Positions 63,218 to 64,000 of a DNA stretch of 64,000 nucleotides are shown here, one piece after another (the stretch's first letter is position 1; the number at the start of each line of letters is the position of its first letter). The notes below the pieces were generated by a model, which saw only the letters and a list, made by a program, of their open reading frames with translations, was not told the origin of the DNA and did not search any database. Made by a program: the position numbers and the translations under genes. The DNA comes from Rhizodiscina lignyota (taxonomy: Eukaryota; Ascomycota; Dothideomycetes; Aulographales; Rhizodiscinaceae), in the NCBI GenBank assembly GCA_010015805.1, contig ML978121.1, forward strand, positions 1,364,001 through 1,428,000. Direction: 5' to 3'.

Positions 63218-64000
63218 ATGTCTTCCTCTCTCGATCAGCTCAAGGCGACGGGCACTGTAAGTGGTCGCATTTTGCTGCCCCTCGTTGGCGGGGACCCACG
63301 GAGAAGCTTCCCAACGACCGCCATATAAAATTTTCAAGAACGCGACAGCTAACATTGGACTTCAAATAGACCGTCGTCTGCGACTCTGGTGATTTCGCCA
63401 CCATTGACAAGTACCAGCCACAAGATGCGACCACCAACCCATCCCTCATCCTCGCTGCCTCGAAAAAGCCCGACTACGCTGCTCTAATCGACAGGGCCGT
63501 CGAGTATGGCAAGAAGCACGCCAGCGGTGACATTGATGCTCAGGTGGATGCCACTCTGGACAATCTGCTTGTCCAGTTCGGCAGCGAGATCCTGAAGATT
63601 ATTCCGGGCAAAGTGTCGACAGAGGTGGATGCAAGGTTTTCGTTCGACACCGAGGCTTCCGTGAAGAAGGCTCTGCACATTATTGAAGTACGTCTTTGTA
63701 ATTCGATGTGGAGCGAGGCGCATTCTGACCATTGTTTGAACAGCTTTACAAGGAGCAGGGAATCAGCAAGGACCGCATCCTCATCAAGATCGCTTCGACG
63801 TGGGAAGGCATCAAGGCTGCCGAGATCCTTCAGAGCAAGCATGGCATCAACTGCAACCTGACCCTCATGTTCTCCCTCGTCCAAGCCATTGCTGGCGCCG
63901 AAGCCGGTGCCTTCCTCATCTCTCCCTTCGTCGGCCGCATCCTTGACTGGTACAAGGCTGCCAACAAGAAGGAATATGCGCCTTCAGAAGATCCAGGCGT
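63218..64000 (+). CDS. TAL1: Transaldolase, 5' part (cut by window end)
   Basis: Three exons seen: 63218..63256, 63370..63687 and 63744..64000, open at the right edge. The protein begins [13 protein letters not shown], then [28 protein letters not shown], which includes the catalytic-type Asp and the DATTNPS motif. It continues with [16 protein letters not shown], then [29 protein letters not shown], where the Lys of ILIKIAST is the Schiff-base lysine. [33 protein letters not shown] follows. It is the cytosolic pentose-phosphate-pathway enzyme that moves dihydroxyacetone units between sedoheptulose-7-phosphate and glyceraldehyde-3-phosphate. About 204 of an expected 320-330 residues are inside the window. 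The first exon is only 39 nt, a position typical for fungal TAL1. Confidence 0.93.

Noticed and set aside
1-64000. tRNA genes and CRISPR-like arrays
   Set aside because: No cloverleaf with a proper T-loop and anticodon arm was found by eye, and no spaced direct repeats occur; a tRNA scan would be needed to exclude tRNAs fully.

Overview
The window is nuclear DNA of a filamentous ascomycete (Pezizomycotina). The evidence is many short introns (about 50-65 bases, GT-AG, often with a CTAAC-like branch site), compact genes on both strands, and diagnostic fungal genes: the conidiation regulator wetA, the sulfur controller sconB/MET30, ATG17, a fungal-type (R)-amine transaminase and a fungal GH3 beta-xylosidase. 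The gene content would suit a dothideomycete, but that placement is inference. No CRISPR, operon or prokaryotic signal was seen, and no tRNA or rRNA gene was found by eye.

Layout. 0-5.2 kb: two tandem paralogous RING-type genes flank an oppositely oriented (R)-selective amine transaminase. 5.2-13.5 kb: a small secreted protein, a divergent pair with mitochondrial or metabolite-repair roles (ribosomal protein uS16m and NAD(P)HX epimerase), a membrane protein with two six-cysteine repeats, and a gene-poor stretch with a probable LTR relic. 13.5-19.5 kb: wetA with a cluster of CATTCC sites upstream, a Ure2p-like glutathione transferase and mitoribosomal protein mS45 (Bot1/MRPS35). 19.5-25 kb: a very large composite gene with a protein-kinase-like domain, IQ-like motifs and a C-terminal trypsin-like protease domain. 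25-36.3 kb: degenerate accessory material (a tyrosine-recombinase relic, a methyltransferase pseudogene, two related F-box genes, one frameshifted) mixed with SAP18 and a conserved-looking membrane protein. 37.4-48.3 kb: a housekeeping block with RNA 3'-phosphate cyclase, ATG17, sconB, a ZIP zinc transporter and a CCDC97-like protein. 49-58.8 kb: secreted or surface proteins (Cys-rich membrane protein, WSC-GH3 beta-xylosidase, PLC-like protein), a protein with three Cys4 units and a possible GIY-YIG fold, and an F-box-like/TPR protein. 60-64 kb: Ecm15-like UPF0045 protein, proteasome chaperone PAC4-like protein, and transaldolase running off the right edge.

Exon structures were worked out by hand from splice signals and reading-frame continuity. 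Where a join is given, its lengths sum to whole codons and the joined protein reads through the expected family motifs. The N-termini of the 10.4 kb membrane protein, the 20.3 kb composite gene, the ZIP transporter and the 50.4 kb zinc protein are not resolved. The strongest candidates for something undescribed are the kinase/IQ/protease fusion at 20.3-24.9 kb and the Cys4-repeat protein at 50.4-51.5 kb.
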